Position numbers and translations under genes: made by a program. A model generated the notes under the pieces. It worked only from the letters and a program-made list of their open reading frames with translations, did no database searches and was not told where the DNA came from. Positions 6,082-13,950 of a stretch of DNA of 13,950 nt are shown here, piece after piece. Source of the stretch: Betaproteobacteria bacterium (GTDB taxonomy: Bacteria; Pseudomonadota; Gammaproteobacteria; Burkholderiales; SG8-39); the NCBI GenBank assembly GCA_007280315.1, contig QYQC01000131.1, forward strand, positions 1 to 13,950. Direction: 5' to 3'. Numbering within the stretch: the first letter of the stretch is position 1; every line of letters begins with the position of its first letter.

Positions 6082-6740
6082 TAGCGCGCGAACACCAGAA
6101 AGAACTGGTTGGGCAGAAAACGATGTTCACCCGCGAGACGGAATCCCGCCTTTCCCATCTCTGCCACCACGCGCGCCGGTGGGATGCGCGCGGAGGGCGG
6201 GGGGCCCATCTCTGCCTTGGCGTTGAAGTCGATGATGGCGATGCGTCCGCCGGGCGCAAGCGACTGTGCCAATCGGCGAAAGTAATCCTCGCGCTGCTCG
6301 ATGTGGTGATAGGTGTCGACGATCAGCACCAGATCCGCTTTTCCCGGCAGACGCGCATCATTCGGCGCGCCGGCCACCGCGGTGAGATTGTCCAGACCCT
6401 CGCGCTTGGCGCGATCGGAAAGGTAGCGCACCATATCCGGCTCGATATCCACGGCATACACCCGACCCTTGGGCACGAAGTGCGCCAGGCGCGCGGCGAA
6501 ATAGCCGGTGCCTGCGCCGATGTCCGCCACGATGGCATCAGGCTTGAGTTGAAGGGCCTCGATCACTTCGTGCGGTTTCTGCCAGGCATCGCGCTCGGGA
6601 TCGTCGAACACCCGTGCCCAGTGTTCGGCTCCGGAAAAGCTGTGCTGGTGGTTATGCGGCGACTGCGCGTATCCCGGCGCGGGCATGAGGCCGATACAGC
6701 CGAGCGCAAGCAGCAGTACCGCGATCTTCGGGTTGCGCAT
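6081..6740 (-). CDS. Exported class I SAM-dependent methyltransferase-like protein
   Basis: A 219-residue protein with a Rossmann methyltransferase fold: motif I VADIGAGTGYFAARLA (71-86), the ribose-binding acidic strand YAVDIEPDMV (95-104), LPGKADLVLIVDTYHHIE (131-148) and LAPGGRIAIIDF (161-172). Unusually, it begins with a good Sec signal peptide (MRNPKIAVLLLALGCIGLM, likely cut after GYA at 23-25), followed by a His-containing stretch HNHQHSF (29-35). The Cys at 15 is a poor lipobox fit. I start it at ATG 6740 because of AGGAG 10 bases upstream and a fitting promoter. An open frame continues upstream to 7175, but it lies antisense to prfC and has no support there. It is co-transcribed with the downstream TAXI gene. 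The methyl acceptor is unknown, and how an exported protein would obtain SAM is unclear, so it may bind another ligand. Confidence 0.85.
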   Translation of the reverse strand: MRNPKIAVLLLALGCIGLMPAPGYAQSPHNHQHSFSGAEHWARVFDDPERDAWQKPHEVIEALQLKPDAIVADIGAGTGYFAARLAHFVPKGRVYAVDIEPDMVRYLSDRAKREGLDNLTAVAGAPNDARLPGKADLVLIVDTYHHIEQREDYFRRLAQSLAPGGRIAIIDFNAKAEMGPPPSARIPPARVVAEMGKAGFRLAGEHRFLPNQFFLVFAR

Positions 6741-6775
6741 GGCCACGTTCTCCTTGTTTGTCCTGCAATGGAGCC

Positions 6776-6802
6776 AGTATATCGCGCGTGCCGCCTTGTC
6801 AG
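6776..6802 (-). promoter_or_regulatory. Candidate promoter of the methyltransferase-TAXI pair
   Basis: On the minus strand, CTGACA (6802-6797) and TATACT (6781-6776) each match the sigma-70 consensus at five of six positions. The 15-base spacer is short. The predicted start near 6769 leaves a leader of about 28 bases carrying the AGGAG ribosome-binding site. Confidence 0.45.
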
Positions 6803-6847
6803 CCGGCGCAGTTCCGAGCAGGAAGCAGCGACTACGGGCTGCGTCGA

Positions 6848-6876
6848 TGGACTTCTGCACGCAGAGCCGGTAGACT
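6848..6876 (+). promoter_or_regulatory. Candidate promoter of prfC
   Basis: TGGACT (6848-6853), a 17-base spacer and TAGACT (6871-6876) match the sigma-70 hexamers at four of six positions each. Transcription would begin about 20 bases before the ATG at 6903. This is a modest candidate. Confidence 0.3.
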
Positions 6877-6902
6877 GCGCGCCTTTTCGCCCACCTGTGT
6901 CC

Positions 6903-8615
<1,713 letters not shown>

Positions 8616-8649
8616 AGCCTGCCCCGGGCTCCCGCAGCGCGACCCGGCA

Positions 8650-8678
8650 TTGCCTCTAGCGCCGGCCTGGGTTAGATT
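8650..8678 (+). promoter_or_regulatory. Candidate promoter of the Bug receptor gene
   Basis: TTGCCT (8650-8655), a 17-base spacer and TAGATT (8673-8678) match sigma-70 hexamers at four of six positions each. An A/T-rich TATAAA at 8686-8691 is an alternative -10, but it lacks a -35 partner. The leader would be about 70 bases. Confidence 0.3.
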
Positions 8679-8756
8679 GCAGAAGTATAAAAATAGCGCC
8701 GCAGGACCGGTGAGTGCTTGGTCAGCCGGACGGCAAGGCTTGATACTGGAGGAAAT

Positions 8757-9719
8757 ATGCGAACCCTACTGATAGCGGCAATCGCCCTCGCTGCTTCCGG
8801 CGGCGTGCAGGCGCAAAGCGCCTACCCGAACCGAGCCGTCACCATGATCGTGGGTTTTGCGCCCGGCGGCGGCACCGACGCGGTGGCGCGCATCCTGGCG
8901 AAGAGCCTGAGCGACAGCCTGGGCCAGCAGGTGCTGGTCGAGAACAAGGCGGGCGCGGGCGGCAATATCGCGACCGAAGCCGTGGCCCGTGCGGCACCCG
9001 ACGGCTACACCATCCTGCTCGGCAGCGTTGGCTCGCTGGCAGTCGCGCCGCATGTCATCGCCAACCTCGGCTATGCGCCGCTGCGGGATTTCGCGCCGAT
9101 CACCATGGCGGTGGTATTTGCCAACGTGCTGGTGGTGCAGGCGTCGCTGCCGATACAGTCACTCGCGGATTTCGTGAAACTCGCCAAGGACAAACCGGGC
9201 ACGGTCACGTTCGGTTCTTCCGGCATCCTCGGCGCCGGTCATTTGGCAGGCGAGCTGCTGAAAATTCGCGCGAATATCGATATCGTTCATGTGCCCTACA
9301 AGGGCGGCGGTCCGGCGATGCAGGGCATGCTGGGCGGGCAGGTCGCTTCGATCTTTGCCACCCCGGTGTCCTCCGGCGGGCAGGTGAAAGCGGGCAAGAT
9401 CCGCGCGATCGCCACCACCGGTCCGAAGCGCGCGGCGCTGCTGCCGGACGTGCCGACGGTGGCGGAGTCGGGCTATCCCGGATTCGAGGCGATGAACTGG
9501 TACGCTTATCTTGCGCCGGCGAAAACGCCGAAGGATATTGTCGAGCGGCTCAACCGCGAACTGGTGAAGGCGCTGAACGATCCGGCGGTGACCGAACTGC
9601 TGCATAAGCAGGGGCTGGAACCCAGCCCGAGTACTTCCTCCGAGCTTGCGCAATACATGGAACGCGAATACGAGGTGTGGGGCAAAGTGGTGAAGCAGGC
9701 GGGAATCAAGGCGCAGTGA
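8757..9719 (+). CDS. Bug-family (TctC-type) periplasmic solute-binding protein, orphan
   Basis: A 320-residue extracytoplasmic receptor of the tripartite tricarboxylate transporter class, strongly expanded in Burkholderiales. A signal peptide covers residues 1-19 (cut after VQA). The mature protein shows the family signatures YPNRAVTMIVGFAPGGGTD (23-41), VENKAGAGGNIATEAVA (61-77) with PDGYTILL, HVPYKGGGPAMQGMLGG (178-194) and DVPTVAESGYPGFE (231-244). GGAGG sits 4 bases before the ATG at 8757; an in-frame ATG at 8718 lacks such a site and would place charged residues before the signal peptide. No tctA or tctB membrane gene is adjacent, which is common for Bug proteins. Ligands of the family are usually carboxylates or amides, and this one cannot be assigned. 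It is convergent with kup, with 27 bases between the stop codons. Confidence 0.95.
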   Translation: MRTLLIAAIALAASGGVQAQSAYPNRAVTMIVGFAPGGGTDAVARILAKSLSDSLGQQVLVENKAGAGGNIATEAVARAAPDGYTILLGSVGSLAVAPHVIANLGYAPLRDFAPITMAVVFANVLVVQASLPIQSLADFVKLAKDKPGTVTFGSSGILGAGHLAGELLKIRANIDIVHVPYKGGGPAMQGMLGGQVASIFATPVSSGGQVKAGKIRAIATTGPKRAALLPDVPTVAESGYPGFEAMNWYAYLAPAKTPKDIVERLNRELVKALNDPAVTELLHKQGLEPSPSTSSELAQYMEREYEVWGKVVKQAGIKAQ

Positions 9720-9746
9720 GGGCAGTCGCGTGGCGGCCGCGCTGGC

Positions 9747-11645
9747 CTACAGCGTAACCCGGGTGCCGAGTTCGATGACGCGCTCGGGGAGCAATCCGAA
9801 ATACTCCGCGGTGGCGGGACTGTTGCGCTGCATCCAGCGGAACAACTCCCGGCGCCAGGTGAACAGCCCGGGTTTGACTGCGCGCGCCAGGGTGGCCTTG
9901 CCGAGGAAGAAAGTCGTCTCGAGCGCCTCGAATTTCAGACCGTGGCGTTCCAGCAGCTTCAACCCCTTTGGCACATCCGGTTGCTCCATGAATCCGTAGC
10001 GCAACGTCGCCTGATACGCATGGGCGCGCTCAATGACGCGCACCCCGGTGCGATCCAGGTCGGCGACATGCGGCACGTCCTCGTTGAGGATGGTGAGGAA
10101 CACGATGCGCTGGTGCAGCACTTTGTTGTGCTTGAGGTTATGCATCATCACCGTGGGCACGGAGTCCAAATCCGGCGAAAGGTACACGGCGGTGCCGGAG
10201 ACACGTGGAATATCGGCACTGCACAGCGTCGCGAATGAATCCAGCGGCACGCGCTTGCTTCGCTCATGCGATGTGAGGATGGTCTCCGCGCGCTTCCAGG
10301 TGGTCAGCAGGATGAACAGTGCCAGGCCGCAGGCGAGCGGGAACCAGCCGCCGTCGGCGATCTTGGTCGCGTTTGCGGCGAAAAACACAAGTTCCACCAG
10401 GCCGATCAGCGCGAGCACCGCAAAGAGCAGCGGATTCGGCCGTTTTTGCAGGGAAAACGCGACGATTGCGACGAGGGCGGTGGTCAGAACCATGGTTCCG
10501 GAAACCGCGATGCCATAGGCGGACGCGATCGCGCCCGAAGTCTTGAACGCCAGCACCAGCATGATGACCAACACCAGCATGATCCAGTTCACCTGGGGGA
10601 TGTAGATCTGGCCGCGTTCGGTTTCCGAGGTATGCAGCGTCGGCACGCGCGGGAGATAGCCAAGGCGGGTGGCCTGGTGGGTGACCGAGAAGGCTCCGGA
10701 GATCGTCGCTTGCGAGGCGATGATGGTGGCGGCCGTGGCGAGTAACACCAGAGGCATCAGCAGCTCCTGCGGCGCCAGCAGATAAAACGGGTTCTTCATC
10801 GCCGCCGGATCGCGCAGCGCGAGCGCGCCCTGGCCGAAGTAGTTGATCATGAGCGACGGAAACACCAAGCCGAACCAGGCCAGCCGCACTGGTGTCGCGC
10901 CGAAATGTCCCATGTCTGCATACAGCGCTTCGGCGCCGGTGATGGCGAGGAATACCGCGCCGAGCACGAGAAAGGTAAGCCCGGGCGAGTGCCAGGCGAA
11001 GCCCAGCGCGTGCCTCGGGTCCAGGGCGGCGAGCACGGCCGGCGTTTGCGCGATCGACATCGCGCCGAGCACGGCGAGAACGAGGAACCACAGTACCGTA
11101 ATCCGGCCAAACAGCTTGCCCAGGGCGCCAGTGCCACGCCTCTGCATGGCGAACAGTCCGACCAGGATCGCTATCGTGATCGGCACGATCCAGTGCTCCA
11201 GCGCGGGCGTGGCCACGGATATTCCTTCCACCGCGGAGAGCACCGAGATCGCGGGGGTGATGATCGCGTCTCCGTAGAACAGCGACGCGCCGAAAATGCC
11301 GATCACCGCGACCGTCCGTGCAAGGCGCGGGCGTGCGCGTGTCAGGCGCGTGGCGAGCGCGAGCAGCGCCAGAATGCCGCCTTCGCCACCATTGTCAAAA
11401 CGCAGGACGATAGACACGTATTTCAGGGAAACGATCAACGTAATCGACCAGAGCATCATTGACAGCACCGCGAGCACGTTTGCCTCGGTGAGAGGCAGGC
11501 CGTGCGGGCCGCTGAACGCTTCCTTGAATGCATATAGCGGACTGGTGCCGATGTCGCCGTAGACGACACCAAGCGCAGCAAGGGTCAGAACCGTCAGTGA
11601 GGATTTACCGTTGGTGCTACTGCCGCCGGAAGTAATCGAGGTCAT
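9747..11645 (-). CDS. kup: Low-affinity potassium transporter Kup
   Basis: This 632-residue potassium-proton symporter of the KUP/HAK/KT family sits in the inner membrane. The N-terminus contains the invariant GVVYGDIGTSPLYAFKEAF (26-44), followed by FDNGGEGG (83-90) and YGDAIITPAISVLSAVEG (124-141). About twelve membrane helices follow, up to roughly residue 455. A cytoplasmic C-terminal domain with SGTAVYLSPD and HNLKHNKVLHQRIVFLT completes it. The E. coli protein has 622 residues, so this copy is full length. I use ATG 11645, which has GAGG 6 bases upstream; a TTG four codons earlier is possible. It has its own promoter and appears to be transcribed alone. Confidence 0.97.
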   Translation of the reverse strand: MTSITSGGSSTNGKSSLTVLTLAALGVVYGDIGTSPLYAFKEAFSGPHGLPLTEANVLAVLSMMLWSITLIVSLKYVSIVLRFDNGGEGGILALLALATRLTRARPRLARTVAVIGIFGASLFYGDAIITPAISVLSAVEGISVATPALEHWIVPITIAILVGLFAMQRRGTGALGKLFGRITVLWFLVLAVLGAMSIAQTPAVLAALDPRHALGFAWHSPGLTFLVLGAVFLAITGAEALYADMGHFGATPVRLAWFGLVFPSLMINYFGQGALALRDPAAMKNPFYLLAPQELLMPLVLLATAATIIASQATISGAFSVTHQATRLGYLPRVPTLHTSETERGQIYIPQVNWIMLVLVIMLVLAFKTSGAIASAYGIAVSGTMVLTTALVAIVAFSLQKRPNPLLFAVLALIGLVELVFFAANATKIADGGWFPLACGLALFILLTTWKRAETILTSHERSKRVPLDSFATLCSADIPRVSGTAVYLSPDLDSVPTVMMHNLKHNKVLHQRIVFLTILNEDVPHVADLDRTGVRVIERAHAYQATLRYGFMEQPDVPKGLKLLERHGLKFEALETTFFLGKATLARAVKPGLFTWRRELFRWMQRNSPATAEYFGLLPERVIELGTRVTL

Positions 11646-11678
11646 CGCTATCCTCAATCAGGCTACGCGAGGAGCGTG

Positions 11679-11707
11679 ACTATACACCCATGTCTGCTGC
11701 AATGCAA
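11679..11707 (-). promoter_or_regulatory. Strong sigma-70-like promoter of kup
   Basis: On the minus strand, TTGCAT (11707-11702) and TATAGT (11684-11679) are separated by exactly 17 bases. The hexamers match consensus at four and five of six positions. Transcription would start near 11672, giving a leader of about 27 bases that carries GAGG before the ATG at 11645. Confidence 0.6.
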
Positions 11708-11746
11708 CATCGCAGCAAACACATGTATTTTCTGCGGTTTTTGGTA

Positions 11747-11959
11747 CTAGCTGTCGTCTTCGGCGTAGATGCTGATCACGCGCGTGCGCTTGGTATCGGC
11801 GGCGTAGCGTTCCATTTTCACCAGAATCGGGTAGAGCTGCTCCAGTTTCGCGCGGGCCGCTGTTTCCTTTTCAAAAATTAGCAGCTTTCCATCCGCGCCG
11901 TTAACGTCGTGCCAGGCTTGGGGGTCTTTCTCGTCTTCCTGCACTTGCAGCTTGAACAT
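11747..11959 (-). CDS. Small conserved-looking protein of unknown function (70 residues)
   Basis: I do not recognise a named family. The 70-residue protein is soluble, with no signal peptide or membrane helix, and highly charged. It has a predicted strand-rich start (MFKLQVQ), a central WHDVNGADGKLLIFEKE (16-32), a helix ETAARAKLEQLYPILVKMERYA (32-53) and a final strand TRVISIYAEDDS ending in acidic residues. The pattern resembles a small compact alpha/beta domain. I prefer the ATG at 11959. A weak GGA precedes it, and GATAAT (12001-11996) would start a transcript about 30 bases upstream. An in-frame ATG at 12043 would add 28 polar residues that look like non-coding sequence. It lies between DUF3300 and kup on the same strand, 43 bases from the kup promoter -35. 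Confidence 0.6.
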   Translation of the reverse strand: MFKLQVQEDEKDPQAWHDVNGADGKLLIFEKETAARAKLEQLYPILVKMERYAADTKRTRVISIYAEDDS

Positions 11960-12085
11960 GATTTTTCCGATCCAGTTGTGACGCTGTTGCAGTTCATTAT
12001 CCTGCAAGGCTGCACGACGACCTTGACGATGGTCAAACGGCATGCATGGCTCGACGCTGCATGGCTACGCGGATTAGTTTCCGCA

Positions 12086-13309
12086 CTAGCGTTGGAGTTT
12101 CGGTGAGCGCGTAGATTCTATACGATTTATTCGCGTGCCTTCGTGCGTGCGCGGCGCTGGCGGGGTAGCCGGCGCCGGCTGGGCGCCGGGCGGCGGTCTG
12201 AGCATCGGCGCGTGTTCGACGCCATGCGCGACGTGTTGCATCGTTGGCGCCGGTCGCAGGATCGCTGCGGGTGGTGCAGACGGCCCCGGAATGCGCGCAT
12301 CTCGTTGGTGCTCGGGCCGCACCTCGGGTGGTGCCGGACGGATTTCAGTTTGGGTAGCGGGTCGCGCTTCGATCGATGTATGCGCCCGGTGCCCGTCGGG
12401 CGCCCGAGGACGAATGACCTGAACCTGCGGCACGCTCGCAGCATTGAAGCGCTGCTGTGACTCGACAGCGCGAAAGGCACTGCCCGCGCGCTGATCCGGG
12501 ACCTGGCGCCACATGCCGGGCTCGCGCTTCGCGATCGGCGCGCGGTTCACCGCGATGCCGGGTCTGTCGCCGAAACTGGCGACGTTAATCACATGAACCT
12601 GGCGCCGGTGCCAGTCGATGCCGCCGAAAAAGAATTCAGGCGAAACGCGCACCGGGGGCGCCCAGTAAATTCCTGTCGCATAGCCCGGCCGCGCCAGGTA
12701 GACCTTCCAGGGGCGCCACTGCACCGGTGGATAGGCTGGCCACCACCATGTCCCGTACACCACCAGTGGGTCGTACCAGGGTACGTAGACGACCTCTGAA
12801 TGTAGCGGCTCGATCGCCAGTCCCGATCCGTAGTCGAGCACGCGCCACCGTTCATCCGAGTTCAGACTGCCTGCGACCTGTGCCCGGCGTCGCAGGTCCT
12901 GCACGGCACCCATTACCTGTGTTTGCTGATAGAGGAACGCATCGCCCAGCGCCTGTGTCCAGCGCAAGTTCTCGCGCATGCGCGATAGCACCTGCGGAAA
13001 CGCTACGAGCGACCTCACGCTCGGCGCCCAGTCTTCTGTCTCGGCCGCGCGCACCGCGTCGTCGCCGGATAAGCCGGGGCGCTCGCCGGACCAGCGCGCG
13101 GCTTCGGCCACCTCTTGCGGGTAGGTCGATGTCATCAGAATCTGTGCCAGCAGCGCGTCGGGATAGAGCGCGATCGGCGCCAGCATCTGCTCGAGTTCCT
13201 GTTGCGAGAACGCTGACGCCGGCTGCGCCTGCGCGCCGGAGGGTGCCACCGCCAACGAGGCGATCGAGGCGAATAGCAGGGAAGCGATGATGCGAAAGGA
13301 TGTCTTCAT
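12086..13309 (-). CDS. DUF3300 family exported protein
   Basis: A 407-residue protein of DUF3300, a widespread proteobacterial family without an assigned function. A Sec signal peptide covers residues 1-28 (AQA before QPAS). The conserved domain follows: ELEQMLAPIALYPDALLAQILM (38-59), STYPQEVAEAARW (61-73), WAPSVRSLVAFPQVL (94-108), LRWTQALGDAFLYQQ (115-129) and then EVVYVPWYDPLVVYGTWWWPAYPP (172-195), rich in aromatic residues. From about residue 290 to the end it becomes a low-complexity tail rich in Pro, Ala, Arg and His, probably disordered. AAGGAG lies 7 bases before the ATG. The protein is expected in the periplasm or cell envelope. The neighbours do not suggest a function. Confidence 0.9.
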   Translation of the reverse strand: MKTSFRIIASLLFASIASLAVAPSGAQAQPASAFSQQELEQMLAPIALYPDALLAQILMTSTYPQEVAEAARWSGERPGLSGDDAVRAAETEDWAPSVRSLVAFPQVLSRMRENLRWTQALGDAFLYQQTQVMGAVQDLRRRAQVAGSLNSDERWRVLDYGSGLAIEPLHSEVVYVPWYDPLVVYGTWWWPAYPPVQWRPWKVYLARPGYATGIYWAPPVRVSPEFFFGGIDWHRRQVHVINVASFGDRPGIAVNRAPIAKREPGMWRQVPDQRAGSAFRAVESQQRFNAASVPQVQVIRPRAPDGHRAHTSIEARPATQTEIRPAPPEVRPEHQRDARIPGPSAPPAAILRPAPTMQHVAHGVEHAPMLRPPPGAQPAPATPPAPRTHEGTRINRIESTRSPKLQR

Positions 13310-13448
13310 TTTTGTCTCCTTTGTCCTGCTGGGCGGACCAGCGCGGTAATTCGCGATCCAGGCGTGCGCAACGCGATACCTTTAGGAACGACCCGCCAGC
13401 GCCATGGTTCACGGCGAAATTGAAAGAATATGTAACGACCTGCGGACG

Positions 13449-13465
13449 CGCGCCGTCGCGGCGCG
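13449..13465. repeat. GC-rich hairpin in the DUF3300-sirtuin divergent gap
   Basis: CGCGCCG (13449-13455) and CGGCGCG (13459-13465) form a perfect 7-bp stem with loop TCG. It lies between the divergent DUF3300 and deacetylase genes, 42 bases upstream of the candidate sirtuin -10 hexamer. It has no T-run, and no function is assigned. Confidence 0.45.
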
Positions 13466-13503
13466 GGACCGCTGCGTCGCGAACGTGGATGCCGTTTCCG
13501 TGG

Positions 13504-13512
13504 TGCTAGAAT
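13504..13512 (+). promoter_or_regulatory. Candidate extended -10 promoter of the deacetylase gene
   Basis: TGCTAGAAT (13504-13512) fits an extended -10 element: TGN followed by TAGAAT, five of six matches. No good -35 is visible, as expected for extended -10 promoters. Transcription would start near 13519, about 55 bases before the ATG. Confidence 0.4.
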
Positions 13513-13573
13513 CTTCGCCTGGTGCGCTACCACAGCAGATGCTGAATCGCAGCGCACGCTCAGGGGGCGGTGA

Positions 13574-13950
13574 ATGGCGCAGTCCGGATCATCGATCGAG
13601 AAAGTGCGCGCCTGGGTCGACCAGGCCGAGCGCGTCGTGGTCCTGACCGGCGCCGGCATTTCCACCGAGTCCGGCATTCCTGATTTTCGCGGGCCGCAGG
13701 GTGTATGGACGCGCGACCCCGACGCAGAGAAGCTGTCCAACATCCACTATTACATGGCCGACGCCGAAATTCGCAGGAAGGCGTGGCAGCAGCGCCTGGT
13801 GCATCCGGCGTGGGAGGCGCAGCCGAACGCGGGTCACGCCGCGTTGGTTGGTCTCGAGCGCCGCGGCAAGCTGCACGCGCTGATCACGCAGAATATCGAC
13901 GGCCTGCACCAGAAGGCGGGGAGTTCGCCCGAGCGCGTGATCGAGGTGCA
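13574..13950 (+). CDS. Sirtuin-type NAD-dependent protein deacetylase, C-terminus missing (window edge)
   Basis: 125 residues are visible before the right edge. Sirtuins remove acyl groups from lysines using NAD. The NAD-binding signature TGAGISTESGIPDFRGPQGVW (25-45) and the TQNIDGLH motif (105-112), with the Asn and Asp that contact NAD, are intact. The window ends two bases into the codon expected to encode the catalytic histidine (IEV then CA-). There is no signal peptide, so it is cytoplasmic. The start at 13574 follows AGGGGGCGGTGA and gives a short N-terminus (MAQSGSSIEKVRAWV), common for bacterial forms. The zinc-binding cysteines, and therefore the subclass, are beyond the edge. It is divergent from DUF3300. 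Confidence 0.95.
   Translation, partial: MAQSGSSIEKVRAWVDQAERVVVLTGAGISTESGIPDFRGPQGVWTRDPDAEKLSNIHYYMADAEIRRKAWQQRLVHPAWEAQPNAGHAALVGLERRGKLHALITQNIDGLHQKAGSSPERVIEV

Noticed and set aside
5949..6902. Upstream in-frame extension of prfC by 318 codons
   Set aside because: This stretch is antisense to the methyltransferase and TAXI genes. RF3 begins just before its GTPase domain, so the frame is open by chance.
12044..12066. Direct repeat GCATGGCT (12044-12051 and 12059-12066)
   Set aside because: Two 8-bp copies in a short gap are expected by chance, and nothing links them to a start site.

Overview
The window is GC-rich chromosomal DNA from a proteobacterium, most likely a betaproteobacterium of Burkholderiales type. 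The grounds are protein families rather than any rRNA or marker gene: a Bug-type (TctC) receptor, a DctPQM TRAP operon, a membrane-anchored TAXI protein, a betaproteobacterial-style FeoB variant and a Kup transporter. Codon and base usage look even across the window. There is no tRNA, rRNA, transposase, integrase, phage gene or CRISPR array.

Layout, left to right. A FeoB-like ferrous iron transporter (minus strand, C-terminus cut off by the left edge) is divergent from a complete TRAP operon dctP-dctQ-dctM (1364-4284, plus). The 132-base gap between them holds a symmetric TATAAT core and five 11-bp direct repeats. From 4285 to 4728 there is a gene-free island of hairpins: two related long hairpins whose apical loops are exact reverse complements, a short GC-rich hairpin, and an inverted pair of REP-like elements with GTAG heads. 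Two coupled minus-strand genes follow (reading from 6740 down to 4729): an exported class I SAM methyltransferase-like protein and a membrane-anchored TAXI solute-binding protein. Divergent from them is prfC (peptide chain release factor 3), which has an unusual N-terminal extension made of 15-bp tandem repeats. Next comes an orphan Bug receptor (plus). It is convergent with kup, a potassium transporter (minus). Beyond kup lie a 70-residue unknown protein and a DUF3300 lipoprotein-like or exported protein, both minus. The start of a sirtuin-type NAD-dependent deacetylase (plus) runs off the right edge.

The common theme is small-molecule uptake. Three different classes of high-affinity binding protein occur within about 8 kb (DctP, TAXI, Bug), but only DctP has its membrane partners here. 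Iron and potassium transporters sit at the flanks. I see no evidence of a defence system or a recognisable new multi-gene machine. The features most worth following up are non-coding: the hairpin pair at 4385-4524 and the 11-bp repeat array at 1287-1341. After those come the exported methyltransferase/TAXI pair and the repeat-built N-terminus of RF3.
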